DNA of 64,000 nucleotides from CAYNWT01 sp964485095 (GTDB taxonomy: Bacteria > Planctomycetota > Planctomycetia > Planctomycetales > Planctomycetaceae): assembly GCA_964485095.1 (NCBI GenBank), contig CAZAIB010000005.1, positions 46,665 through 110,664 of the forward strand, given 5' to 3'. Positions 15,854 to 24,400 of this stretch are shown here, piece after piece. The translations under genes were made by a program, and so were the position numbers. How positions within the stretch are numbered: position 1 is the stretch's first letter; every line of letters begins with the position of its first letter. The notes under the pieces are model-generated. The model searched no databases and was not told the origin of the DNA. It saw nothing but the letters and a program-made list of their open reading frames with translations.

Positions 15854-16237
15854 ATGGCTCCGGAAGATATCAACAAACTCTGTGATTTGGTTCGCGAGAC
15901 CAGCTTTGCGATTCACAAGTACCACAGGAACGGGCACTTGGAAAAGATCTACGAGAATGCCCTTGCCAACCGCCTTCGCAAGCAAGGACTCAAGGTTGAA
16001 CAGCAACATCCATTGACGGTTTATGACGAAGACGGCACGGTACTCGGTGAGTACTTTGCAGATCTGTTCATAGACGATCGTTTGATCGTGGAACTGAAGG
16101 CGGTGCGGATGACTTCCGACGAACACGTCGCTCAATTGCTTGGCTACCTAAAGTCTTCGCGCATCGAGACCGGACTTCTCATTAACTTCGGATCACCGAA
16201 GCTATACGTTAAGAAGTTCTTGATGTCGCCAAGCTAG
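15854..16237 (+). CDS. GxxExxY family protein (PD-(D/E)xK-like fold)
   Basis: 127 aa, the usual length of the GxxExxY family. The name motif appears as GHLEKIYENAL, and the remaining core is clear: LCDLVRETSFAIHKYHRNG, GEYFADLFIDDRLIVELKAV and HVAQLLGYLKSS. The family has a nuclease-like fold (D..ELK pattern, here ADLFID then VELKAV), but its biological role is not established. AAGGTG precedes the ATG at a normal distance. It sits alone between arrays of ATGGCCAC palindromes, which often surround such accessory genes. Confidence 0.9.
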   Translation: MAPEDINKLCDLVRETSFAIHKYHRNGHLEKIYENALANRLRKQGLKVEQQHPLTVYDEDGTVLGEYFADLFIDDRLIVELKAVRMTSDEHVAQLLGYLKSSRIETGLLINFGSPKLYVKKFLMSPS

Positions 16238-16350
16238 CAACGTGCTGGATGGTCAGGGAATGGCCACGAAAAACACAAGAAGGCACGAAAAGGTGAGGGG
16301 CGGTCCGTGGCGTTGACGCTTCGCGCTTCTTTTTGTGTCTCTTTGTGGCG
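16237..16350. repeat. ATGGCCAC palindrome, copy 3, with duplicated flank
   Basis: The palindrome (16260-16350) pairs ATGGCCACGAAAAACACAAG with a right arm containing CTTTTTGTGTCTCTTTGTGGC. It is preceded by the flank GCAACGTGCTGGATGGTCAG (starting 16237), which recurs at 16410 in front of copy 4. Confidence 0.7.
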
Positions 16351-16409
16351 ATAGAGACGTCTGTGGTTCCAGCTTGGACGCTTATCTTTGAGTCGCCTTT
16401 ACGATCTCT

Positions 16410-16473
16410 GCAACGTGCTGGATGATCAGGGAATGGCCACAAAAAACACGAAGAAGCACGAAAAGTGAGGGGA
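16410..16473. repeat. ATGGCCAC palindrome, copy 4 (half copy)
   Basis: The flank GCAACGTGCTGGATGATCAG (16410) and the left arm (16433-16473, ATGGCCACAAAAAACACG) repeat copy 3 with a 173-base shift. The right arm is missing, and the sequence runs into the downstream end of dnaB. Confidence 0.7.
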
Positions 16474-16506
16474 CGGTTCAGCTCGCTGTGAGCTTAACGG
16501 CGACGT

Positions 16507-17934
16507 TTAGAACCCGCCGCTGCCGCCGTCTACCGGGAAGTGTGGGTCGGCGGCGCTGGTGTAGTTTTCGAATCGCATGAATTCTTTGCGCCAGGTCATG
16601 CGCACGATTCCGGTCGGGCCACTACGGTGCTTAGCGATGACAACTTCGGCTTCGCCTGGGCGGTCTTCGGGGTCGTAGGCGTCGGGTCGGTGTAGGAACA
16701 TGACCAGGTCTGCGTCCTGTTCGATGGCTCCACTTTCGCGGAGGTCGGCCAGTTTTGGTCGCTTGTCTTCTCGCAGTTCGACTCCACGGTTTAGCTGGGC
16801 TAGGGCGATCATGGGGACGTCGAGTTCCTTGCACAGGAACTTGAGTCGGCGGGTAATCTGCGCGATTTGCTGTTCGCGGGGGACGCCCTTGTCTTCGGGT
16901 TCGATTAGCTGCAGGTAGTCAATGATGATCAGTCCCAGCGGCGACTTGCGGTGTAGTCGCCTAGCCAGGGCACTCATTTGAGGCACGGTTTTGCCGGGTT
17001 GGTCGTCGATGAACATCGGAAGCGTGCTGAGGTCAGATGACGCTGTCATCATGGCCTCGCGCTGTTGTGGCGAGAGATTTCCGGCTCGCAAGTCGTGACC
17101 GTTAATCTTGGCGGTGATGCACAGAAATCGTTCGGCCAGTTCTAAGCGTGACTGTTCCAGGCTGAATACCAGTACGCCTTTCTTTTCGACGCGGCAAACA
17201 CCTTCGGCGATGTTACAGACCAGAGCCGTCTTACCCATACTGGGACGAGCCGCAAGGATGATTAGTTCGGCTGGCTGAAAGCCGGTGGTAGTGTGGTCGA
17301 GGTCAGTGAAGCCGGTTTGGATTCCCGTGACTTCGCGATCGCTGGCCAGTCGTTCGTCGATCCTGGTGAACGCGTCCAGCAGGATCTCTTTCATTTCGAT
17401 GCGGTGTTCGGCGGTCTGCTGTTCCAGAATGCTGAACACTTTCTGTTCAGCCGTATTCAGCAACGAAGCGGTGTCGTCTGTTGCTTCGTACGCTTCTGCC
17501 AGAATGTCGGTGCAGGCGTAGATAAGCGAGCGCTGCACGAATTTATCGATAACGATATTCGTGTAGTACCGGGCGTGGGCGGCGTGAGGAACGGTTGCCA
17601 GGATCTGCGAGAGGTACGGGATCCCGCCGATCTCATCCAGTTCGCTGCGTGCGAGTAATTCTTCGGCCAGGGTGACCGCGTCGATTCCGCGGATGCCGCG
17701 TTCGTACAGGTCGCTGATCGCTGCGTAGATGCGCTGGTGAGCGTCGTTGTAGAAGTGTTCGGGCCGCAGCAGTTCGCCGATCTCATCGATCGCCTCATTC
17801 ATGATGAGGATACTGCCCAAGATTCCGCGTTCGGCGTCCAGGTTTTGCGGAGGAACGCGAACGCTGGGCTGCTGCTGATCTACCCGTGACTTGCGCTTGC
17901 CAGCGGCACCCTTGGGAACCCAATCAGTTGCCAT
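16507..17934 (-). CDS. dnaB: Replicative DNA helicase DnaB
   Basis: Hexameric 5'-3' helicase that unwinds DNA at the fork. 475 aa. N-terminal primase-interaction domain (from PPQNLDAERGILGSILI to about residue 150), linker helix, then a RecA-like motor: Walker A ARPSMGKTALVCNIA, Walker B LGLIIIDYLQLI, then QITRRLKFLCKEL, ALAQLNRGVELR and the arginine-finger region FLHRPDAYDPEDRPGEAEVVIAKHRSG (quoted in parts: FLHRPDAYDP, EVVIAKHRSGPTG). The ATG at 17934 is chosen; an upstream extension to 17985 lacks a good start. Last gene of the rplY-to-dnaB cluster. Confidence 0.96.
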   Translation of the reverse strand: MATDWVPKGAAGKRKSRVDQQQPSVRVPPQNLDAERGILGSILIMNEAIDEIGELLRPEHFYNDAHQRIYAAISDLYERGIRGIDAVTLAEELLARSELDEIGGIPYLSQILATVPHAAHARYYTNIVIDKFVQRSLIYACTDILAEAYEATDDTASLLNTAEQKVFSILEQQTAEHRIEMKEILLDAFTRIDERLASDREVTGIQTGFTDLDHTTTGFQPAELIILAARPSMGKTALVCNIAEGVCRVEKKGVLVFSLEQSRLELAERFLCITAKINGHDLRAGNLSPQQREAMMTASSDLSTLPMFIDDQPGKTVPQMSALARRLHRKSPLGLIIIDYLQLIEPEDKGVPREQQIAQITRRLKFLCKELDVPMIALAQLNRGVELREDKRPKLADLRESGAIEQDADLVMFLHRPDAYDPEDRPGEAEVVIAKHRSGPTGIVRMTWRKEFMRFENYTSAADPHFPVDGGSGGF

Positions 17935-18074
17935 TATCGGCCTCCGTGTCGAATCGCGCGCGACCAACAGCCGCGCGCGGGGCATCCATTGCCATTAGAG
18001 GGATTCGTAGAAACCCCGAACTGTGGCTTCCGGCCACAGCGATACAGTCTGAACGACAGAGTTCGCGACTTTTG

Positions 18075-18575
18075 TTACGTAGTCGCGGTTGGCACGACCC
18101 AAACCTTGACGTCTGACGAGACTTTCTCGTGCAGCTTGAGGTTGATCGTGTACATGCCAAGCTCTTTGAGCGGTCCGTCCAGTTTGATCTGATCGGGCTC
18201 GATCTGGAAACCAGACTTCTTCAGCGAGTCGCTGATGTCCTTGGCCAGAATAGAACCGAACAACTGGCCGTCCGGGCTGGCGTTGGCTTCCAATGTGACG
18301 CTGTGCTTGCTGACAGCTTCGCCCATCTGCTTGATCTCTTTGATCTTGCCTTTCTCGAGTTCGGCAAGTCGCTTGCGGTGGGTCTCGACCATCGCCTTGT
18401 TTTCTTCGGTGGCGACTGTGGCAAGGCCGTGTGGCAACAGGTAGTTGCGGGCGTATCCAGGCTTCACGCGAACGATGTCACCCTGAACTCCGAGGCTCTG
18501 GACGTCTTCGGCAAGCAAAATTTCGACGGATGTCTTGGTAGATCCGCCGACTCCTCTACGAACTGGCTTATGCAT
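18075..18575 (-). CDS. rplI: 50S ribosomal protein L9
   Basis: 166 aa. N-terminal rRNA-binding domain with the L9 signature (VEILLAEDVQSLG then GDIVRVKPGYARNYLLPHG), a long connecting helix (about residues 60-95) and the C-terminal domain (ASPDGQLFGSILAKDI). A basic 14-residue lead, HKPVRRGVGGSTK, precedes the usual start, so the protein is slightly extended. The ATG at 18575 is chosen over the far upstream start at 18659. It lies between ssb and dnaB, as in many bacteria. Confidence 0.95.
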   Translation of the reverse strand: MHKPVRRGVGGSTKTSVEILLAEDVQSLGVQGDIVRVKPGYARNYLLPHGLATVATEENKAMVETHRKRLAELEKGKIKEIKQMGEAVSKHSVTLEANASPDGQLFGSILAKDISDSLKKSGFQIEPDQIKLDGPLKELGMYTINLKLHEKVSSDVKVWVVPTATT

Positions 18576-18674
18576 GACTGTTATCTTTGCTGGGTGACCT
18601 GCCGAGCAGGCTGCTGTCTGTTTCGTAATGATTGGGGATTGTGGCGATTCGCCGAACAATCCAAAACACCAACT

Positions 18675-19175
18675 TTAGAACGGGACGTTGTCAGTTGGTG
18701 GTCCTGCTGGCGGGTTGTCGTAGAACGAATCAGCCGCCGACTGCTGACTTGGTTGTTGTTGTGGAGCGAACTGCTGGCTGGGTGCCTGATTGTGGTGTGG
18801 TCCACCACTTGGGCCGCGATTTCCGCCACCCTGACCTCCGCCGCTGCCCAGCATCGTCATGTTTTCGCCGACGATCTTGAGCTTGTATCGGTTCTGGCCG
18901 GTCTCTTTGTCCTGCCAGGAATCCATCTGAAGCCGGCCTTCAATTAGAACCGGGCGTCCTTTGGACAAATACTCGCCGGCAATCTCTGCCGTACGGCCCC
19001 AAAGAGTCACGTCCAGAAACGTGACGTCTTCTTTCTTTTCGTTGGCGTTCTTGTCGAACCACGTGCGATTGACGGCAAGTCCAAGATCCGTCACGGCAGT
19101 GCCGCCCGGTGTGTATCTGACTTCAGGGTCCCGTGTCAGGTTCCCCATCAGAATCACTTTGTTGAAGCTGGCCAT
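18675..19175 (-). CDS. ssb: Single-stranded DNA-binding protein
   Basis: 166 aa. One OB fold (SFNKVILMGNLTRDPEVRY, LAVNRTWFDKNANEKKE, FLDVTLWGRTAEIAGEYL, VLIEGRLQMDSWQDKETG), then a Gly/Gln/Pro-rich disordered tail and the tip DNVPF, a variant of the acidic DDIPF end that recruits repair and replication proteins. It binds single-stranded DNA as a tetramer. It sits directly after rpsF; rpsR, which often lies between ssb and rplI, is absent here. Confidence 0.96.
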   Translation of the reverse strand: MASFNKVILMGNLTRDPEVRYTPGGTAVTDLGLAVNRTWFDKNANEKKEDVTFLDVTLWGRTAEIAGEYLSKGRPVLIEGRLQMDSWQDKETGQNRYKLKIVGENMTMLGSGGGQGGGNRGPSGGPHHNQAPSQQFAPQQQPSQQSAADSFYDNPPAGPPTDNVPF

Positions 19176-19216
19176 CTTTCTTCTCCCCTGCTTAGGCGTG
19201 TGGTCCGGTACCTAAC

Positions 19217-19630
19217 CTACTTGGCCGGCGGTGTCGCTGGCGGTTCTGCTTCAGGCGGTGGTGTTGCCGGAGCGGTCACGGCGGCAACCATGACGTCAAA
19301 CAATGTTTGGTCGTGTCGAATGATGATCTTCCGCATGACCGTGTCGCTTAGCTTGCAAGCGCGATCGAGGTCTTTCATGCCGGTCGGAGGCATCTTGAAA
19401 TATGTCAGGTAGTGCAGACCCTTACGGCGACCGTTGATGGGGTACGCAAGTTTGCCGTCCTGCCATGGGCGTTGGGCAACCAGTGTTCCGCCGGCCTTTT
19501 CGATGAGCTCGACGATTGCGTTCGTGACCTTATCGGGGTCGTTTGCAAACCGGGTGCTTTCGACGAGGAACATTCCTTCGTAGAGATTTTCCACGGTTGT
19601 TGATGTCGGTGTCGCTTCGGCAGTAGCCAA
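19217..19630 (-). CDS. rpsF: 30S ribosomal protein S6
   Basis: 137 aa. The S6 core is clear: YEGMFLVESTRFANDP, VTNAIVELIEKAGG, RPWQDGKLAYPINGRRKG and YLTYFKM, with the beta-alpha-beta arrangement that binds 16S rRNA and S18. N- and C-terminal extensions rich in Ala, Thr, Pro and Glu (end: TPPPEAEPPATPPAK) make it longer than the E. coli core. Start at 19630, followed by ssb after 41 bases. Confidence 0.95.
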   Translation of the reverse strand: MATAEATPTSTTVENLYEGMFLVESTRFANDPDKVTNAIVELIEKAGGTLVAQRPWQDGKLAYPINGRRKGLHYLTYFKMPPTGMKDLDRACKLSDTVMRKIIIRHDQTLFDVMVAAVTAPATPPPEAEPPATPPAK

Positions 19631-19808
19631 CGTTCAGCTCCAAGTGTTGTCGGGGAAGTACCCCAAGCCAATAAAGTGGACCGGCGGCCCGTCAGGGAAG
19701 CCCCCCGTTGTACCGTTTTCTTCAGCTTTTGCAACTTGCTGACGCCACTCAGGGCATCGTTTTCGCAGTCGCGCCAGGTCCGGTCGGAATGTTCATATAC
19801 ATCAGCCC

Positions 19809-20420
19809 TTAGCCACCGTCGGGTTTGGGCTTATCTTTGCTTTTCCCCGACGATTCGGGCTTCTTGTTGTACTTGTTCATGGCGGCCGTCACGCCTTCGG
19901 AGACCCAAAGTTCGACGGAATCAGCGGCATGAGCCACAGCCAGGTCCATCTCCTCACGTTCTGCCTTACTGAATCGGCCCAACACGTAGTCTGCCGGGTC
20001 CTGTCTTCCGGGAGGTCGTCCAATGCCAACACGCAGCCGGGCCACATCCTGAGTGCCCAGATGTCGCGTAATATCCAGTAGTCCTTTTTGTCCGCCGGCT
20101 GAACCGCTGGCTCGCCATCTTAGACGTCCGCCGGGGAGGTTCAGGTCGTCGCAGACCACGGAGAACACATCGTTTTCCAGCTTGTAAAAGTCTGCGATCT
20201 TCCCGACAGCTCGCCCGCTAAGATTCATGAAGGTTTGAGGAGCGACCAGCAGGACCTTCGTTTCAGCAACGAAGATCTCACAGATTTCCGCCTCGAAACG
20301 AACCTGCGGACGATCCGCAGACCAGCGCTTGGCGAGTTCAGCCAGTACCTCGAACCCGACGTTATGACGAGTATTTTGGTACTTTTGCCCCGGGTTCCCA
20401 AGACCAACGACAACCTTCAT
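19809..20420 (-). CDS. pth: Peptidyl-tRNA hydrolase
   Basis: Cleaves the ester bond of peptidyl-tRNA released during aborted translation. 203 aa. Signature motifs are VVGLGNPGQKYQNTRHNVGF with the catalytic His, PQTFMNLSGRAVGKI, SVVCDDLNLPGGRLRWRASG (Asp and GRLR) and GGQKGLLDITRHLGT. A Lys/Asp/Gly-rich tail (about 15 residues) extends beyond the core. It is followed 178 bases downstream by rpsF and lies 39 bases after rplY, the common rplY-pth pairing. Confidence 0.96.
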   Translation of the reverse strand: MKVVVGLGNPGQKYQNTRHNVGFEVLAELAKRWSADRPQVRFEAEICEIFVAETKVLLVAPQTFMNLSGRAVGKIADFYKLENDVFSVVCDDLNLPGGRLRWRASGSAGGQKGLLDITRHLGTQDVARLRVGIGRPPGRQDPADYVLGRFSKAEREEMDLAVAHAADSVELWVSEGVTAAMNKYNKKPESSGKSKDKPKPDGG

Positions 20421-20459
20421 GGTTCCCTCAAGTCCAGCGAATCGGGCCAGTTTGGCCGA

Positions 20460-21107
20460 CTATTCGCCGCCTTCTTCATCCTTGCCAGGGCCCTTGCCGA
20501 TGACTTCAGGTTCGATTGGGCCAGCGTCAGCTGATTCGAGATCTTCTTCGTCCACATCGTCTGCTGGTGCGATAATCGTCAGAATTGTGGTCGATTCAGG
20601 CAGTGAAACGACGACATCCTTCGGCAGATCAAGATCACCGATGGTGACAGTGGCACCGATTTCCAATTCGTTAATCGGAATCTGAACCGCCTCCGGGATT
20701 TCCAGAGCGAGGCAGTCGATCTCAAGTCGACGCAATGACTGAACCAGCTTACCGCCAGCGATGACGCCAGGAGCAATACCCTTGGCTTCAAGAGACACTT
20801 CGACTGTCACACGCTGTTTCGCGTCGACTCGAAGAAGGTCAATGTGGGAAACATAGGTTGAGAATGTGTCCCACTGGAGTTCTCGAACCAGAGCCTTCTC
20901 TGATGTTCCACCCAAGTTGAAGTCAACAATTCGTGTTCCCAGATCCAACAGGCTACGCACGTGAGTCTGTGGGACAGAGAATGCGACTGGCTCGCCATCG
21001 CCACCGTACAGGTTGCCCGGGCACCGGCCGTCGCGTCGAAGCCTTCGAGCTTCGGCACTACCTAGTTTTTCACGTTTTTCGACTTCAAAGACTGCGGCAC
21101 TGGCCAT
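20460..21107 (-). CDS. rplY: 50S ribosomal protein L25, long CTC/TL5 form
   Basis: 215 aa. The N-terminal 5S-rRNA-binding domain (FEVEKREKLGSAEARRLRRD, GRCPGNLYGGDGEPVAFS) is followed by the C-terminal TL5-type beta domain (VEVSLEAKGIAPGVIAGG, ALEIPEAVQIPINELEIG) and an acidic tail (DDVDEEDLESADAG). This is the two-domain general-stress CTC form, not the short E. coli L25. First gene of the rplY-pth-rpsF-ssb-rplI-dnaB set. Confidence 0.95.
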   Translation of the reverse strand: MASAAVFEVEKREKLGSAEARRLRRDGRCPGNLYGGDGEPVAFSVPQTHVRSLLDLGTRIVDFNLGGTSEKALVRELQWDTFSTYVSHIDLLRVDAKQRVTVEVSLEAKGIAPGVIAGGKLVQSLRRLEIDCLALEIPEAVQIPINELEIGATVTIGDLDLPKDVVVSLPESTTILTIIAPADDVDEEDLESADAGPIEPEVIGKGPGKDEEGGE

Positions 21108-21420
21108 TGGTTCTCTCCGGGAGAGATCACAGGCGGGAAAACGCCCGCTGGGGTGATCATTTCGAGCATGCTATTTGCGGCGACATCTTTCGATCGACTT
21201 CCAATCGAGACCGCTAGCGTCGATTTTGCAAGCGGGCAAAGATATCGCCTTTTTCCTGCTCCTGCAACGGGTTCCACCGCAAAAACCGACACTCGGCTCC
21301 GGTTCTTTCCACTCTGGGCCAACAGGTTGCCAATCACGGGCCGGGAAGCCACCTGTTGGGCAGCATGGATCCTTTAATATAGTGGTACCGGATTCAATCG
21401 GTCTTTGTTGAGGAGATTCG
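21108..21420. other. Divergent intergenic region, rplY / PQQ-propeller gene
   Basis: This 313-base stretch must carry promoters for both sides. In the 5' leader of rplY an imperfect palindrome (21125-21158, ends GATCAC and GTGATC, with an inner GCGGG/CCCGC) could form a leader hairpin. On the plus strand, TTTAATATAG (21373-21382) resembles a -10 box about 40 bases before the TTG start at 21421. No gene or RNA was recognised. Confidence 0.4.
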
Positions 21421-24400
21421 TTGCACAATTGCCGTGCTATCGCATTCGTTCTGGCTGTGGGACTTAGTGGAACCGGCTTCGCGCAGGATGGGTTACCTCA
21501 GCCTCCAGCGGCTCCCGGTGTTCTCAAACAGGCGGAAGACCGTCCGGATGTAAGGGACAGTATAGACGCCCGTGCTCCGGAAAATCGCCAGGTCACTCAG
21601 TTGCTCAAGCGGATTGAGGACCGAGCCCAGCGCGGGGACTGGGCGACTGCTGTTCAGCAACTCCAGAGCATTCTGAACCAGCCAACCGACGGATTGGTCC
21701 GACTGGGACCGGGAAAGTTCGTGTCGATGAGATCAGCGGCCAACGCGCTGCTGACCAGGATGCCGCGTCAATGGAAGCAGCGTTACAACCAGCAGTTCGG
21801 CGCGGCGGCTCAGAAGAACCTGGACCAGGCGCTTGCGACCGGTGACTACCGCGCGGTTGGTGATGTTGCGACTCGGTACCTGCAGACATCGGCCGGCAGC
21901 GATGCCGCTCGGGCGATTGCGATACGGCATTTTGATCGTGGCGAATACGGAATGGCGCTGCGGTGGTTCGAAGTTCTGGAGACTCGGCACGGCCAGCTAC
22001 CGTCGCTTATCGATCAACTCCAACGGGCAGCCGTTCAGAAGTTGGCAGGCGTTGATGTCACTCCGGTAACTGAGCGGATTGAGTTGGACGGGAACACGGT
22101 CGATCAGCGGCAGTTACTTGATGGCGTGACGGCGTCCCGCGCGGGTGGTGGTGGACTGGCCGAGTGGCGAATGCTTATGGGCTCTGCCAGTCGGTCCGCC
22201 TATGCGACTGATCGGTTGCCTTTGTTGCTTGAGAAATGGAACCAGCCGCTGCTGCAAAGCGGACAGGCGACCGAGAATATTCTGCGAGTGATTCAAGATG
22301 TCAAAGGCGGTCCGATTCTCGCGGGTGTTCCCGTAGTCGCGAACAACCGAGTCGCTTGCCGAACTGTTGACGGTGTTTCGGTTTTCGATTCCGAAACCGG
22401 TCAACTGTTGTGGCGGACCGCCAGAGAGGCGTCCACGTCGGATGTGTTCAGGCAGAAGGCAATGATCAGCTCCCCGTCTTTGTACCGCGGTTCAAGAAGT
22501 ACTGACGAACGCATCAAGGATTTCTTCTATCGCGATGCGGTGCACGGATTGTTGAGTTCTGATGGTGAGCGACTGTTTGTCATCGAAGAACAAAACGTGC
22601 CGACTCAGTCAGAGACTTCTGCCAGGTTCCGAAACGTGCGTAACGTGAAGACGTTGTTGAAGAACGCGACGAATGTACTGGCCGCATACGACTTGGCCAG
22701 TGGCGCGTTGTTGTGGACTGTTGGTGGAGCGGATTCGCCGGAGGCGTTTAAGCCGGTTCTGGCGGGTCACTACTTCCATGGTGTGCCGGCGGCGATTGGC
22801 GACGAGTTGTACCTGGTCTCCGAAAAAGACAACGCGATTCATCTGCAGGCTTTGGACGCGACCACCGGCGAACAGAAGTGGTCGCAACTACTGGCGTATT
22901 CGGACATACGAATTGAACGCGACTTCGCCCGCCGGCAATTGACCGCTCAGGTGACCGTGGCCAGCGGGATGCTGCTTTGTCCAACAACTGCCGATTGGCT
23001 CATTGCAGTCAATCCGCTCACGCGCGGAATCGTTTGGGCGCGACGGCATGCGGGTTCGCAAAGAGTGACGGCCACCCAGCTCAGTCAATCTGTTCCGGAA
23101 TTGGGCGAAAGGTGGCCGGCATCGGCTCCGGTTGTTGTTGGGAACCGTGTTATTTTCACGCCTCCTGAAGCGGCTCACATAGAAGTTCTGAACCTGACAA
23201 CCGGCGAACAGGTGTGGCGTCGTAACAAAGGCACAACGCAGTACCTGGCCGGGGTTGCTGATCGGAATGCGATCTTTGTCGCGACGAAACGTGTCACGGC
23301 TCTTGGGGTCGAAGATGGAAAGGCTGCCTGGTCTTTGAATCTGGAACCACGCGATGTCCCTTCCGGTCGCGGTGTGTTGAGTCCCAGGTTTCTGCACCAG
23401 CCAATGGAATCGGGACAGGTCGTGAGTATCGATTTGGAAAGCGGCAGGATTGCCCACCGAACCGGCGCGCTGCGGTCGCAGAAGTTGGTAGCCAACCTGG
23501 TAATGCATGCTGGTGGAACGCTACTGCAAACGCCTACGTCGATTGAAGCGTGGACGCTAAGACCGACGTCCAATGCCGCTCCTTTGCAGACACCGGGAGC
23601 AAAAATTCGGCAGGCAGAGATTGCATTTGCCGACGGAAAAGCGGACGCCGCAATTGCGATCCTTGATGGCCTTCAGACGCGGGAACTCGACGACGCCACA
23701 ACGCCGCGTCTAAGAAAGTTGCTGCTGGCCGCGCTGATATCGCGCGTGCAAGCCGGAGCGGAAACGGCCGGGCGTGACCTTGATCGCCTTGCAGGACTTG
23801 GTGCCGAAGCTGAACTCATCAGCAGGCTGCGCATCGTTCATGGAATGAAATCAGGCGACTTCAAAGGCGCTTTCGGACAGCTTGTCACTTTGTATGAATC
23901 TGAGGCCAGTCCCCGAATCGGGATGGAAGAAGATTTCGTGGTCAATCATGACAACTGGTTGGCTGGCCAGCTTTTCGATACGTGGAACCAAATGGACGAC
24001 GAATCCCAGGCGTCCTTTGCTGAAACGATCGACCGGATCGCCAGCGACGCGGAAACGAAAGATCGGTTCAACCACGTCTTTAGCTTTCACCCGCTTGCGA
24101 TCGCATCGCTGAAAGAACGACTGTCAGGCTACTTGACTGAGAACCACTTCAGCGAAGCTGAGAAGGTTCTCAGAATTATCAAACGGAGCGAACCGGAGGA
24201 CACTGAGGCGGCTTTCCAATGCGCGATGGCACTTGCCACGTTGGGGCAGCGACTGGATGCGGTTGCTTTGCTGGAAGAACACGGTTCGATATCGCAGATT
24301 GCTGACCTGCCCGCGCCGGAAGTCAGCGGCGTTGAACGCAGTTCCTGGGAAACCGCCAGTTGGAAAGTTCGGCCATTCGTCGACAGCAGTATTCAGTCAG

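Noticed and set aside
15481..16473. Possible CRISPR-like array of repeats
   Set aside because: The repeats are palindromes of about 100 bases with irregular spacing and duplicated flanks, with no unique spacers and no cas genes.
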